DNA of 64,000 bases. It comes from Psychrobacter celer. GTDB taxonomy: Bacteria > Pseudomonadota > Gammaproteobacteria > Pseudomonadales > Moraxellaceae. This document shows positions 52,953-62,717 of the stretch, one piece after another. Positions within the stretch are counted from its first letter, which is position 1. Every line of letters begins with the position of its first letter. The DNA is taken from positions 124,001 through 188,000 of the forward strand of contig NZ_JABASU010000001.1 of the NCBI RefSeq assembly GCF_016107555.1, read 5' to 3'. Under the pieces are notes generated by a model that was not told the DNA's origin, made no database searches, and was given only the letters and a program-made list of their open reading frames with translations. Position numbers and translations under genes: made by a program.

Positions 52953-53552
52953 CTATCCTGCCATTTGGTGAGCAATAAGCTCACGCAGCCGCGCCCATTC
53001 AAAAAACTCGCCTGGATCGGTCTTGCGTCCAGGGGCGATGTCGCTGTGTCCAGTGAGGTGACGGCGGGTGTTGGGGTAGGCGCTATATATAGCCGCGACG
53101 ACAGCTGCAAGCGTGTGGTATTGCGCGGCGGTAAAGGACACAAAATCAGACCCTTCAAGCTCGATGCCGATGCTATAATCATTACACTCAGGTCGCCCAA
53201 GGTAGCTGGATCTGCCAGCATGCCACGCGCGCTCATTGAAGTTGACAAATTGCGTAATTGTGCCATCACGTTCTATGAACAGGTGCGCTGACACTTCAGC
53301 ACCTTTGATAGTCTGAAAATACGGATGGGCGTCCCAGTCCAACTGATTGGTAAATAGTGCTTTGACATAATGCACACCATCAGAGCCGCATGCGCCAAAC
53401 TCGTTGGGCGGTAGACTGATATTGTGAATGACAATGGTATCAATCGTGGTGTGCTCAGGTCGCTTATTAAAATTGGGTGATGCAAGCCAAGTGGCGGCCG
53501 ATAGTAGGCCATCATCGATAGCCATGGATGATGGGATGGTTGAGCTGGGCAT
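52953..53552 (-). CDS. ampD: 1,6-anhydro-N-acetylmuramyl-L-alanine amidase AmpD
   Basis: 199 residues. The zinc amidase pattern is IDTIVIHNISLPPNEFG (about residues 36-52), with GRSSYLGRPECNDYSIGIEL (in part) and LTGHSDIAPGRKTDPGEFFEW, giving the two zinc histidines and the aspartate. It releases the peptide from anhydro-muropeptides in the cytoplasm during wall recycling, and its loss derepresses AmpC beta-lactamase in species with AmpR. No ampR/ampC is seen here. Confidence 0.94.
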   Translation of the reverse strand: MPSSTIPSSMAIDDGLLSAATWLASPNFNKRPEHTTIDTIVIHNISLPPNEFGACGSDGVHYVKALFTNQLDWDAHPYFQTIKGAEVSAHLFIERDGTITQFVNFNERAWHAGRSSYLGRPECNDYSIGIELEGSDFVSFTAAQYHTLAAVVAAIYSAYPNTRRHLTGHSDIAPGRKTDPGEFFEWARLRELIAHQMAG

Positions 53553-53703
53553 AATGTTCTCTTTATATTGTCGTTTTCGTTATAAATAGGTTGAGTGCAG
53601 ATGTCAGATGTATGGCATCGATGATGGTGGTTAGCATGTTTAGTTGTTATTTAGATTTATATTCACTCATATGATTCATATGATAACGGGCGAGAGTTTC
53701 CTC

Positions 53704-55806
53704 ATGTCTACAAAGCCGATTTTTTCTGTAAATTGTACCTCAAGCGCTACTCGCCTGCGAGCGTGCTGCGTGCGTGCACGTTTGCCTTTTGCAGTGGCAG
53801 CGCTGCTACTCTCAGCGCAAGTGCAGGCTGTGTTGCCGACGCCTGCGTCTTTGGTGATGACAGGCGAGCTGGCGGCTGCGCCAATCACCACGGCTGATAT
53901 TAGCCGGAGCCTAACGCCGCAGACTGATGGCACCTTGCATAGTCAAAATAGCGAAGCCGAGCAATTATTAGCCACCTGGCGTCAGCAGGTGCAAGCGCAC
54001 AGTCTGGCTGAGCATACCACTTGGCGGCGATTGTTGTATTTTTTGGATGATAAAAAATCACTCTTTAATAAAGACGCGTCCAAAAGCCTTATCGATAGTC
54101 CTGCGTTTTTTCTCAGCACTGACGGCCAGCACGACGCTGGCGCTGAGCTGGATGCGCTGCTAGTGGCCTTGGCCGAGCAGATGGTCGCACCGCCTGAGTC
54201 TAAACCCAGCAGCGATGCACAGTCCGCTATTTGCCGGTTTCCTGCGCGCACACACTGGCTCACTCAGAGGCTAGGCATTGATAGCTCAAGCTTGCAAGCG
54301 AACTGCCCTGAGCTGACAGAGTGGATGGCGATGCTAAACCCCGAGCAGCTATCCATTATGTTTGCTGAGGAGTACTTGGACAATCCAATCTCCGCGTTCG
54401 CCCATACCCTGCTACGTATCGACTCACCGATCAGCGCTGCTGACCCCAGTCAGATTCACCATGCTTACGCCCTCAATGACACCGTCGATGGCGACCCTGA
54501 CGATGCGTTCGCTGTTTATGCCATTAAAGCCACCAGCGGCGGTTATAATAATAGAATTGAGATCGACCCTTATCCCGAAAAGCTAACCAAATATCTCAAA
54601 GACGATGAGCGTGATGCGTGGACGTATCAGTTGGATTTGACACCTGCAGAGGTGCAGCAAATCATCCTGCATGTGTGGGAAACTAAGGATTTAGAGATTC
54701 CTTATTATTTTACCACGGATAACTGCGCCTCTGAGATTTTGCGTCTGATCGATGTGGTGCGCCCCGAGCAAGATTTGCTCAGCCAGCTGCCTTATGTGGT
54801 CATCCCCTCCGATGTGGTCAAGCTGCTTGATGAGGAATCTTTATTGGCAGATGCCCGCTATACCCCATCTGACAGTACCGTGCGTCAAGCCGAGCTAAAT
54901 AATGCCAAGGCGGCCGCACTGGGCTATCAAAACCTCACCAATGATGACGCGAGTAATATTCAATCAGCCGCGCGCAATGTGGCATCGAGTATCTCAGCTG
55001 GCGATAAAAAGACCATCATAGATCATGGCATTATTGCCTCGGACAACAACCCAATCGATAGACATCCATTACAAGTGGCTCAGATTGGCGCAGGTCAGCG
55101 CGGTGATAATGGCTACCTTGATGTGGGATTGCGTTTGGGATTCCATGATACCTTGGATCGCGCTTCAGGATTTCCGCAGTTTTTTAATCTAGAGGCACTG
55201 GCTGCGACCGTGCGTTTTTATGAAACAGACAGTAATAAAGACCATGAGCCAGATCGTGTGGTTTTAGAAAATTTTACAATACTACGAGGTCGCTCTTTTA
55301 ATCCTGTCAATACCGCCAAGCAAGGCAAAACCTGGGGCGCCAGTGTCGAGGCGACCCGCGTAAATGATGGCTCGCAACCATCAGGGCGTGATCACTTGGT
55401 CGGTAGCGCCGGCTATGAGACGGGCTGGTCGTGGGCGCTCGGCAGCCCAAAAGCTGGCAGCGGTGAGATGCCGCCGCAGCTATGCTACGCCCTATTGTCA
55501 GGGAAGGGGCAAGCAGGCCGCGGCATCCATAAAGGCTTTCGTATCGGTGCTGGGGTCAATACAGGCTGTGACTATCAGATTAACAATCAGTTACGCGCGC
55601 AGGCCCAATTACAATTGCCATATTGGTATCATGGCAGCAGTGACGACCCAGACGCTCGCAGTCATTATTGGCAGCCAATCTCAAGCGTCGGCCTACAGTA
55701 CGATATCGATAAAAATCAAGCAGTGCGCATCAATGCCAGCTATGAGTGGCAGGAGCGTATCGATGCCAATGACAATATACAGCTGTCATACCGACGCTAT
55801 TTTTAA
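53704..55806 (+). CDS. DUF4105 periplasmic/outer-membrane protein
   Basis: 700 residues from the ATG at 53704; the frame is open back to 53644. A Sec signal ends QVQA (about residue 42). The DUF4105 core includes YQLDLTPAEVQQIILHVWET (about residues 314-333) and PYYFTTDNCASEILRLID (about residues 339-356), with the family's NC pair. The C-terminal 250 residues are rich in alternating hydrophobic and polar strands and end in Phe (YRRYF), which hints at an outer-membrane barrel. Function is unknown. Nine bases separate it from the YeeZ-like gene. Confidence 0.82.
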   Translation: MSTKPIFSVNCTSSATRLRACCVRARLPFAVAALLLSAQVQAVLPTPASLVMTGELAAAPITTADISRSLTPQTDGTLHSQNSEAEQLLATWRQQVQAHSLAEHTTWRRLLYFLDDKKSLFNKDASKSLIDSPAFFLSTDGQHDAGAELDALLVALAEQMVAPPESKPSSDAQSAICRFPARTHWLTQRLGIDSSSLQANCPELTEWMAMLNPEQLSIMFAEEYLDNPISAFAHTLLRIDSPISAADPSQIHHAYALNDTVDGDPDDAFAVYAIKATSGGYNNRIEIDPYPEKLTKYLKDDERDAWTYQLDLTPAEVQQIILHVWETKDLEIPYYFTTDNCASEILRLIDVVRPEQDLLSQLPYVVIPSDVVKLLDEESLLADARYTPSDSTVRQAELNNAKAAALGYQNLTNDDASNIQSAARNVASSISAGDKKTIIDHGIIASDNNPIDRHPLQVAQIGAGQRGDNGYLDVGLRLGFHDTLDRASGFPQFFNLEALAATVRFYETDSNKDHEPDRVVLENFTILRGRSFNPVNTAKQGKTWGASVEATRVNDGSQPSGRDHLVGSAGYETGWSWALGSPKAGSGEMPPQLCYALLSGKGQAGRGIHKGFRIGAGVNTGCDYQINNQLRAQAQLQLPYWYHGSSDDPDARSHYWQPISSVGLQYDIDKNQAVRINASYEWQERIDANDNIQLSYRRYF

Positions 55807-55815
55807 GGATATAAA

Positions 55816-56652
55816 ATGAGTATGCACCTACTGATTATCGGACAAGGCGACATCGGACTGCCCGTGGCCAATAAACTGGCGCAGGACGGTTTGTCAGTCA
55901 CCGGTCTTGCTCGCCGCACCCGCGAGCACTATGATTTAAATGATCAAGCAAGCTTTATGCAAGCAGATGCCTTGCGCTTGCGCGCTGATGAGCTGCAGGA
56001 CTTTACCCATTTGGCGATTATCGTCACGCCGGATGACTATTCAGCCAGCGGTTATCAAAACAGCTATTTGGCGATTGCTCAGCATGTAGCCGCGCTGGCC
56101 GAGCAACTACCACATCTGACGCGCGTTGTGTTTATTTCGTCAACGGGCGTTTATGGGCAGGATGGTGGCGAGTGGATAGACGAAGAGACGGTTCCGACCC
56201 TGCCTGAGCGCGAAGCCTCGCAAATTATCTTGCAAGCAGAAAAGGTACTGCAGCAAGGCTTTGGTGATCGCGCCATTGTCATTCGCCCGAGTGGTATCTA
56301 TGGGCACGAGCGTCTGATGCGCCTGCGTCAAGCCCGCGATCCGCAAAAAAAGCCCGTCGCCGCTGCCCACTGGAGCAATCGTATTATGGATAGCGATCTG
56401 GTCAATATCATCGTCAATGTCTTGACCATTGCTGCGCCAAAGCCGCTTTATATTGCGACGGATTATGCGCCAGTCACCACCTTGGAGCTTGATGTTTGGC
56501 TCAGTGCGCAAGTGGGAGAAGCGCCGCCAGCGATAGCGGACGAAAAAACCGCCGTCACGGGCAAGCGTCTGCACAGCAATATACCATTAGCGTGGCTTGA
56601 CTATCCTGACTGGCAAGTAGGTTACCGTGATATTTTGCGCCATCAAGCGTAA
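55816..56652 (+). CDS. YeeZ-like NAD(P)-dependent epimerase/dehydrogenase
   Basis: 278 residues. The nucleotide site is LLIIGQGDIGLPVANKLAQD (residues 4-23), an extended-SDR variant. VVFISSTGVYGQDGGEWIDE (about residues 104-123) and IVIRPSGIYGHERL follow. The Tyr of the usual YxxxK is not in the standard place, as in other YeeZ-type proteins. Substrate unknown. It follows the DUF4105 gene with AAGGA at the junction, so the two are cotranscribed. Confidence 0.82.
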   Translation: MSMHLLIIGQGDIGLPVANKLAQDGLSVTGLARRTREHYDLNDQASFMQADALRLRADELQDFTHLAIIVTPDDYSASGYQNSYLAIAQHVAALAEQLPHLTRVVFISSTGVYGQDGGEWIDEETVPTLPEREASQIILQAEKVLQQGFGDRAIVIRPSGIYGHERLMRLRQARDPQKKPVAAAHWSNRIMDSDLVNIIVNVLTIAAPKPLYIATDYAPVTTLELDVWLSAQVGEAPPAIADEKTAVTGKRLHSNIPLAWLDYPDWQVGYRDILRHQA

Positions 56653-56757
56653 AATAGCCATCTATCGTCAACCCTATCGTTCAGTTATTCTAAAACCGAT
56701 ACAGCACAGCCGGTCCTTATTTCGCGCTTATCGTTTTTTATCATTGATGGAGATTTC

Positions 56758-57762
56758 ATGACCCAGCCTTCTACTTCTGAGAGCCGCTTATCTACTGCAA
56801 AGCGCGCAGCAAGCGACATGCTGGCAGAAGGCAATGCTGAGCGCTCCTCTACGTTGCCTGATAGTCAGCAGCCTGCCATCGTGCACCCTAATTTTGATCC
56901 AAACCAAGCGCCGCTCGATCCTGCGCGGCCGCTGAGTGATATTCCAGAGCCAGCGCGGCGGCTAAACGGTCAGCTGCGCCGGCTTTACGGCAACTCTAAA
57001 CGGTTCTATCAGCCTTGTACAAGCAGTTTATCGAAATGGGCGCTGATTGCCTCTGAGGCGTTGGCTGAGCATTTGGCGCTATTACAGGCAGCAAAGCTTG
57101 TCGAGTTGCCTGACAGCTTTTATCAAAACCACAGCGAACAGCCGCTACTATCGCCGCTCGGTGACATGATATTGTTGGATATGGCCGATATCCATCAGGC
57201 CATGCGCGCGTATCCAGCGCTTCATCGTTATGGTTTTGCGCCTACTGATCGCTCGGTAAAAACTCACCAAACAAGCGCAGGCTTGCCTGAGAAGACCAAA
57301 GCCTCTACCGCCTCCCTGTACGCCCTTATCAAACGCTATAATCCTGACGAGTTACTAAGCGATGCCTATGCTGATGACTGGCAGGTGATCTTGCAGCCGC
57401 AGCAGTTTGAAACGGGTGAAGGCAGCTTGGCCACTGACATCATGGCGTGCAGCGCGGCGGTTCATGCGCTAAAGCAGTGCCAGACGCGTAAAAGCATCAA
57501 TCACCGCTATAGTGCGGCGCAAGTGTGCCAGTACGTACGCAGCTATTTGCTCAGTCAGGTGATCTGTGAGCCTGCGCAGCGCCATGTTTATCGGCAAATT
57601 CGAGTATTTGCAGGGCATGTCGTGGTCGCCGCCTACTATTTGGGCTGGGACATACAAGTCAGCCATGACGGTCACTGTTACTTTAACCTCTCATCGCGTA
57701 ATGGCTTATTGATGCGTTATCCCAATATGCAGGATTATGCCATCAACGGTTGGTCAAGCTGA
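56758..57762 (+). CDS. Hypothetical protein upstream of pyrE
   Basis: 334 residues that I do not recognise. An N-terminal 60 residues are polar and probably disordered. The rest is predicted mostly helical, with ARRLNGQLRRLYGNSKRFYQ (about residues 65-84) and a C-terminal part containing KHRVYRQ-like basic stretches and AGHVVVAAYYLGWDIQVSHD. No signal peptide, membrane helix or catalytic motif was seen. GGAG precedes the ATG. It is 58 bases before pyrE and may be cotranscribed. Confidence 0.7.
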   Translation: MTQPSTSESRLSTAKRAASDMLAEGNAERSSTLPDSQQPAIVHPNFDPNQAPLDPARPLSDIPEPARRLNGQLRRLYGNSKRFYQPCTSSLSKWALIASEALAEHLALLQAAKLVELPDSFYQNHSEQPLLSPLGDMILLDMADIHQAMRAYPALHRYGFAPTDRSVKTHQTSAGLPEKTKASTASLYALIKRYNPDELLSDAYADDWQVILQPQQFETGEGSLATDIMACSAAVHALKQCQTRKSINHRYSAAQVCQYVRSYLLSQVICEPAQRHVYRQIRVFAGHVVVAAYYLGWDIQVSHDGHCYFNLSSRNGLLMRYPNMQDYAINGWSS

Positions 57763-57820
57763 TCAATAATGCGTACAATAACGCCACTTTTTTGCCTTTT
57801 TTTGCCAATAGGAATATTTC

Positions 57821-58528
57821 ATGCTAAATGCCGCAACTGCTGACGCTCAAACCGCCTCTTTTTCTTCTCATCAATTTATTCAGCTGGCGCTTGATAACCA
57901 AGTGCTTAAGTTTGGCGAGTTTGTCCTAAAGTCTGGTCGTATCAGCCCCTATTTTTTTAATGCAGGCTTGCTGGCGACAGGTGAGATGTTGTCTCTGCTG
58001 GCACGCGGCTATGCAGATGCTTTGGCGGCACAAATGACCAAAAGTGACGAGGCGGACATGCAAGAGCTGGTCATCTTTGGTGCGGCTTATAAAGGCATTC
58101 CCTTTGTTGCTGCCACCGCGCAAGCGTTGTGGCAGCATCACGGTATCAACGCCAAATGGGGCTATAACCGCAAAGAAGCCAAAACACATGGCGAGGGCGG
58201 TAACTTGGTGGGTGCAGATGTCAGCGGTAAGGCGGTCTGGGTGCTCGATGATGTGATTACGGCTGGCACAGCGATGCGTGAAGTGGTCGAGATACTCGAG
58301 CAAGCGGGCGCCAGCGTGGCAGGTATTATCGTGGCGCTTGATCGAAAAGAAAAAGGCCAAGGTGAGCACTCTGCTATCCAAGAGCTGGCCGCGACGCTAA
58401 ACGTACCAGTACGAGCATTGGTCGATATCGACGATCTGATCAGCTATTTGGCAGCGGCAAACGGCCAGTACAAAGACGCCACCCAACTTGCAAAAATGCA
58501 GCATTACCGCGCCCAGTACGGTGTATAG
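57821..58528 (+). CDS. pyrE: Orotate phosphoribosyltransferase
   Basis: 235 residues. The PRPP-binding motif is VWVLDDVITAGTAMREVVEI (about residues 140-159), preceded by KWGYNRKEAKTHGEGGNLVG and FGEFVLKSGRISPYFFNAGL. It joins orotate and PRPP to form OMP in pyrimidine synthesis. It is about 20 residues longer than the E. coli enzyme, mainly at the N-terminus and end. TAGGAA lies before the ATG. Confidence 0.95.
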   Translation: MLNAATADAQTASFSSHQFIQLALDNQVLKFGEFVLKSGRISPYFFNAGLLATGEMLSLLARGYADALAAQMTKSDEADMQELVIFGAAYKGIPFVAATAQALWQHHGINAKWGYNRKEAKTHGEGGNLVGADVSGKAVWVLDDVITAGTAMREVVEILEQAGASVAGIIVALDRKEKGQGEHSAIQELAATLNVPVRALVDIDDLISYLAAANGQYKDATQLAKMQHYRAQYGV

Positions 58529-58617
58529 TTGGTCATTATCGTTATAGTGGCTGCTGCTCTGTGGTTGCTAGTGTACATATCGGCTATATATCAGCGCGCC
58601 TAAACCATCTAATATAA

Positions 58618-59601
58618 ATGAGTATTATTATGAGCCAAGAAAATCAAAAAAAATCCTTACACATACTGGTCATCATGGACCCTATCGAGCAGGTCAATTA
58701 TAAAAAGGACACCAGCTTGGCGATGATGTGGGCGGCTCAAGACCGTGGTCATACGCTTGGCTATTGTCAGATTCATGATCTGTGGCTGGATCGCGGTCAG
58801 TTGATGGCCGATACCCAGCCTGTGACCGTCAAACGTGATCCGGCAGATTTTTATAGCTTGGGCGACAAGGCCACAGGCGCGATCAGTGATTATGATGTGG
58901 TTTTGATGCGTAAAGATCCACCGTTTGACATGCGTTTCATTTATGCCACCTATATGCTAGATCATGCCAAAGCGGCAGGCGTGTTAGTGGTCAATGACCC
59001 ACAAGCGATTCGCGACTGTAATGAAAAGCTGTTTGCCACTTGGTTTAGCGACTATATGAGTCCGACGATTGTGACCAGCAAACAGGCACACATTCGCCAG
59101 TTTATCGCCGAGCAACAAGACGTCATCGTCAAACCCTTAGACGGCATGGGCGGCACCGGTATTTTTCGACTGACCGCTGACAGCCCAAATATCGGGGTGA
59201 CGTTAGAGGTTTTGACCGAGCTTGAGACCTTGCCGATCATGGCGCAGCGCTACTTACCTGAGATCGCCGAGGGCGATAAGCGTGTGCTTATCGTCGATGG
59301 AGTGGTGGTCGATTATAGCTTGGCACGTATTCCAGTCAAAGGCGAAACGCGTGGCAATCTTGCGGCCGGTGGTAGTGGGGTGGCGATGCCGCTCACCGAT
59401 ATAGAGCGTCAAGTGGCAGAGGTCGTCGCGCCCATCGTCAAAGAAAAAGGTCTTATGTTTGTCGGGCTTGATTTGATCGGCGGCCGTATCACAGAGATTA
59501 ACGTTACCAGTCCGACTTGTGTACGCGAGATTGATGACCAGTGTGGCACCGATATTGCTACAGATTTGATTATCGCAATCGAGCACAAGCGCGCTCATTA
59601 G
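58618..59601 (+). CDS. gshB: Glutathione synthetase
   Basis: 327 residues (316 in E. coli). It has the family blocks VIMDPIEQVNYKKDTSLAMM (in part), LMRKDPPFDMRFIYATYMLD and VNDPQAIRDCNEKL, then the ATP-grasp loop VKPLDGMGGTGIFR and EINVTSPTCVREID. It adds glycine to gamma-glutamylcysteine with ATP. Start may be 58618 or 58630. The stop codon TAG (59599-59601) is the first three bases of a MITE terminal repeat, so the original end may have been slightly different. gshA is not in this window. Confidence 0.94.
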   Translation: MSIIMSQENQKKSLHILVIMDPIEQVNYKKDTSLAMMWAAQDRGHTLGYCQIHDLWLDRGQLMADTQPVTVKRDPADFYSLGDKATGAISDYDVVLMRKDPPFDMRFIYATYMLDHAKAAGVLVVNDPQAIRDCNEKLFATWFSDYMSPTIVTSKQAHIRQFIAEQQDVIVKPLDGMGGTGIFRLTADSPNIGVTLEVLTELETLPIMAQRYLPEIAEGDKRVLIVDGVVVDYSLARIPVKGETRGNLAAGGSGVAMPLTDIERQVAEVVAPIVKEKGLMFVGLDLIGGRITEINVTSPTCVREIDDQCGTDIATDLIIAIEHKRAH

Positions 59602-59772
59602 GGCGTATCCTCATTTTAAAAATGGTGATAAAAATGAGATAAATTGCCGCCAAACAAGGAAAATAGCGCAGATAATATCGAGGTATTAGCCAGCTATTTG
59701 ACGATGGTTGGCAAAATTTGGCCATTTTTAGCCCATTTAGATGGCTATCGATTGAATTGAGGATACGCCCTA
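59599..59772. mobile_element. 174-bp MITE-like repeat, copy B
   Basis: Ends TAGGGCGTATCCTCA (59599-59613) and its exact inverse (59758-59772). The interior is a close match to copy A (22811-22973), with an 11-base length difference mostly in the part near CAAAATTTGGCC. The left end supplies the stop codon of gshB. Confidence 0.9.
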
Positions 59773-59886
59773 AACAAAGCAGTAACGATAGCGTAATTTA
59801 TTACTAAAGTATGTGCACAATGAGAAAAAAAACCTTGTGCTAAGATGGGGCCGAAAAATGCGCCTCTAAGCACATGCTAATAACGC

Positions 59887-59919
59887 CCAAGCCGTGATTT
59901 TTCATGGCTTGGATTTTTG
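59887..59919 (+). terminator. Terminator between gshB and murG
   Basis: Perfect 11-pair stem CCAAGCCGTGA / TCATGGCTTGG around a four-base T loop, followed by TTTTT. It separates gshB from murG. Confidence 0.85.
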
Positions 59920-60067
59920 TTATGAACTGTGCATAAAGTACTATATATCAGCCCATAATTTACACTATACTATGCCAGCTTTCGGCGGCTCGTTTTGGAC
60001 GGTGGGCCATGACCACGATAGGACAATAAGTGCTTCATATAAATACAAAAAAGATAGGCAGGGGTTC

Positions 60068-61153
60068 ATGAAAACACCGCATATACTAATGATGGCTGCT
60101 GGGACGGGTGGTCACGTGTTTCCGGCACTGGCCGTTAGTGAAGAGCTGAGCAAACGCGGCGCGGTGATTCATTGGCTGGGCACGCCCGCTGGTATGGAAA
60201 ACCGTTTGGTCGAGCCGACAGGCTACCGCTTTCATGCAATCGATATGCAGGGTCTGCGTGGCAAGGGCGTTGGCCGTCTCTTAAAGCTGCCGGTGACCCT
60301 GCTCTCGGCGACGATAGTGGCTATCAAAGTGATTCGTAGCAATCAGATCGATATGGTGGTGGGTTTTGGAGGCTATGTCACTGCGCCTGGCGGTATTGCA
60401 GCGCGTTTGACCAAAACCCCACTGATCATTCATGAGCAAAACGCCATCGCTGGTATGAGCAATCGCTATTTGTCTAAGATGGCGACCAAGGTGCTACAAG
60501 CGTTTGAAGATACGTTTGCCAATAGCCAGCAGGATGCTAAGCTTGAGACGGTGGGCAACCCTGTGCGCAACGCCATTACGGGCGTCGCAAAGCCTACTGA
60601 GCGCTATGATATCCACGACAGCACGCCCCTAAAGCTATTAGTAGTAGGCGGATCGCTGGGTGCACAGGCGCTCAACACCAATGTACCCAAGGCTTTGGCG
60701 CTATTAGATCAGCCGTTTGATGTGCGTCATCAATGCGGCCGTAATAATGAACAAACGACGCAAGCGGCCTACGATCATGAGGATTTGAGCCAGCACACGT
60801 TTGTGGTACAGCCTTTTATCGATGATATGGCTGCCGCCTATAATTGGGCAGATGTTATTGTATGCCGTGCCGGCGCTTTGACGGTCACTGAGATTCAAAA
60901 CGTCGGTATTGCGGCGATTTTTGTGCCATTGCCACACGCGGTGGATGACCATCAAACCGCCAATGCCCGCACGTTAACTGACCACGGTGCTGCGATTTTA
61001 TTGCCGCAGTCTGAGCTGACCGCGCAGCGCTTGAGCCAAGAGCTGGCGGCACTGGATCGCGCGACGTGTTTGGAGATGGCCAAAAAAGGCCACGCGCTTG
61101 CCAATCGCCATGCCAGCAAGCAGGTTGCTGATATCATTTGGCAAACGTTATAG
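60068..61153 (+). CDS. murG: MurG glycosyltransferase
   Basis: 361 residues from the ATG at 60068; an open frame reaches back to 59894 but the family begins here. The donor-binding loop MMAAGTGGHVFPALAVSEEL (about residues 8-27), GFGGYVTAPGGIAARL (about 99-114) and VGGSLGAQALN (about 194-204) are typical. It adds GlcNAc to lipid I to form lipid II at the inner face of the membrane. First of murG-murC-ddl. Confidence 0.95.
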   Translation: MKTPHILMMAAGTGGHVFPALAVSEELSKRGAVIHWLGTPAGMENRLVEPTGYRFHAIDMQGLRGKGVGRLLKLPVTLLSATIVAIKVIRSNQIDMVVGFGGYVTAPGGIAARLTKTPLIIHEQNAIAGMSNRYLSKMATKVLQAFEDTFANSQQDAKLETVGNPVRNAITGVAKPTERYDIHDSTPLKLLVVGGSLGAQALNTNVPKALALLDQPFDVRHQCGRNNEQTTQAAYDHEDLSQHTFVVQPFIDDMAAAYNWADVIVCRAGALTVTEIQNVGIAAIFVPLPHAVDDHQTANARTLTDHGAAILLPQSELTAQRLSQELAALDRATCLEMAKKGHALANRHASKQVADIIWQTL

Positions 61154-61250
61154 TTTCTATCGTTGTCAGCGACAGGCGTTGAGGCTGATTGTCTTAATCA
61201 GTTATTTTGACTCACCCTATTTTATTTGCCTTTAACCAAGAGAATCTCTT

Positions 61251-62690
61251 ATGTCTACCTCTGAAAAATCTCTACCCAAGCGTTTGATCGAAATACCAGA
61301 AATGCGCCGTATTCAACATCTGCATTTTGTCGGTATTGGCGGCTCGGGGATGTGCGGTATTGCAGAGGTGATGAACAATCAAGGCTATCAGGTCAGCGGC
61401 TCTGATATTGCTGACAGTGTGGTGACGCGCCGCTTACAGCAGATAGGTATCGATATATCGATTGGGCATGACTCTAAAAACATCGCCAACGCCGATGTCA
61501 TCGTTGTGTCCTCCGCGATTGATCGGAGCAATCCTGAGGTCAAAGCAGCATTAAAAGCGCGCCTGCCTGTGGTTCGCCGTGCTGATATGTTGGGCGAGCT
61601 GATGCGTTATCGTCATGGTATCGCGGTTGCGGGTGCACATGGCAAGACCACCACCACCAGCTTATTGACCACCATGATGGCAGAGGCGCAGCTAGACCCA
61701 ACCTACGTCATCGGCGGTAAACTCAATGCGTCTGGCAAAAACGCCGCGCTCGGTAGCAGTCGTTATTTGGTGGCCGAGGCCGATGAGTCAGATGCGTCGT
61801 TTTTGTCCTTGCATCCGATGGCAGCGATTGTGACCAATATCGATCAAGACCATATGGACACTTACGAAAACAGCTTTGATAAGCTCAAAGCAGCTTATAT
61901 TCAGTTTTTACAAAACATGCCTTTTTATGGTTTGGCCGTGGTTTGCGGTGATGATCCTGAGCTGTATGCGATGATTGACGATATTGGCCGTCCAGTATTG
62001 ACCTTTGGGTTTGAGCCTTTTAATGATGTGCAAGCGATCGATGTGGTGAGTGAAGGCACCAAGACGCATTTTACTGTATTGCGCCGCGACCGCGAGCCGC
62101 TGCGTCTTACCTTAAACATCCCTGGCATCCATAACGTCTACAATGCGCTGGCCGCTATCACCATGGCGACCGATGAAGGCGTCGATGACGAGGCGATTAC
62201 TCGCGCTTTGCAAAAGTTTGAAGGCGTTGGTCGCCGCTTTGAGCAGCACGCCGCTGTGGCTGTCGATGAGGGTGATGTGTTACTCATTGATGACTATGGC
62301 CATCATCCAAAAGAAGTCGATGCGACGATTAAAGCGGCGCGCCAAAGCTTTCCGGATCGCCGCTTGGTGATGCTGTTTCAGCCGCACCGTTATACCCGCA
62401 CGCGTGACTGCTATGATGAGTTTGTCGAAGTGCTCTCAAGCGTCGATGAGTTGTTGTTATTAGAGGTTTACTCTGCAGGCGAAAATCCGATTGCTGGTGC
62501 TGATACCAAATCCTTAGCACGCAGTATCCGTCTGCGCGGTGAGGTCGAGCCGACGATTATCGATAAGGACAATCTGGCCCCTGCTATGCAGCGTTTATTA
62601 AAGGCCAATGACATGCTAATCACCCAAGGCGCTGGTAATGTTGGGCAGATTGCTATCGACTTGGCCGCAAACAACCTTTATATCCAGTAA
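61251..62690 (+). CDS. murC: UDP-N-acetylmuramate-L-alanine ligase
   Basis: 479 residues. The UDP-binding start [20 protein letters not shown] (about residues 25-44), the ATP loop [15 protein letters not shown] (about 127-141) and the [10 protein letters not shown] (about 347-356) block are all present. It attaches L-alanine to UDP-MurNAc. 97 bases after murG. Confidence 0.96.
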   Translation: MSTSEKSLPKRLIEIPEMRRIQHLHFVGIGGSGMCGIAEVMNNQGYQVSGSDIADSVVTRRLQQIGIDISIGHDSKNIANADVIVVSSAIDRSNPEVKAALKARLPVVRRADMLGELMRYRHGIAVAGAHGKTTTTSLLTTMMAEAQLDPTYVIGGKLNASGKNAALGSSRYLVAEADESDASFLSLHPMAAIVTNIDQDHMDTYENSFDKLKAAYIQFLQNMPFYGLAVVCGDDPELYAMIDDIGRPVLTFGFEPFNDVQAIDVVSEGTKTHFTVLRRDREPLRLTLNIPGIHNVYNALAAITMATDEGVDDEAITRALQKFEGVGRRFEQHAAVAVDEGDVLLIDDYGHHPKEVDATIKAARQSFPDRRLVMLFQPHRYTRTRDCYDEFVEVLSSVDELLLLEVYSAGENPIAGADTKSLARSIRLRGEVEPTIIDKDNLAPAMQRLLKANDMLITQGAGNVGQIAIDLAANNLYIQ

Positions 62691-62717
62691 GCTAAAAGAC
62701 TTTTAGGAATTATCCTC

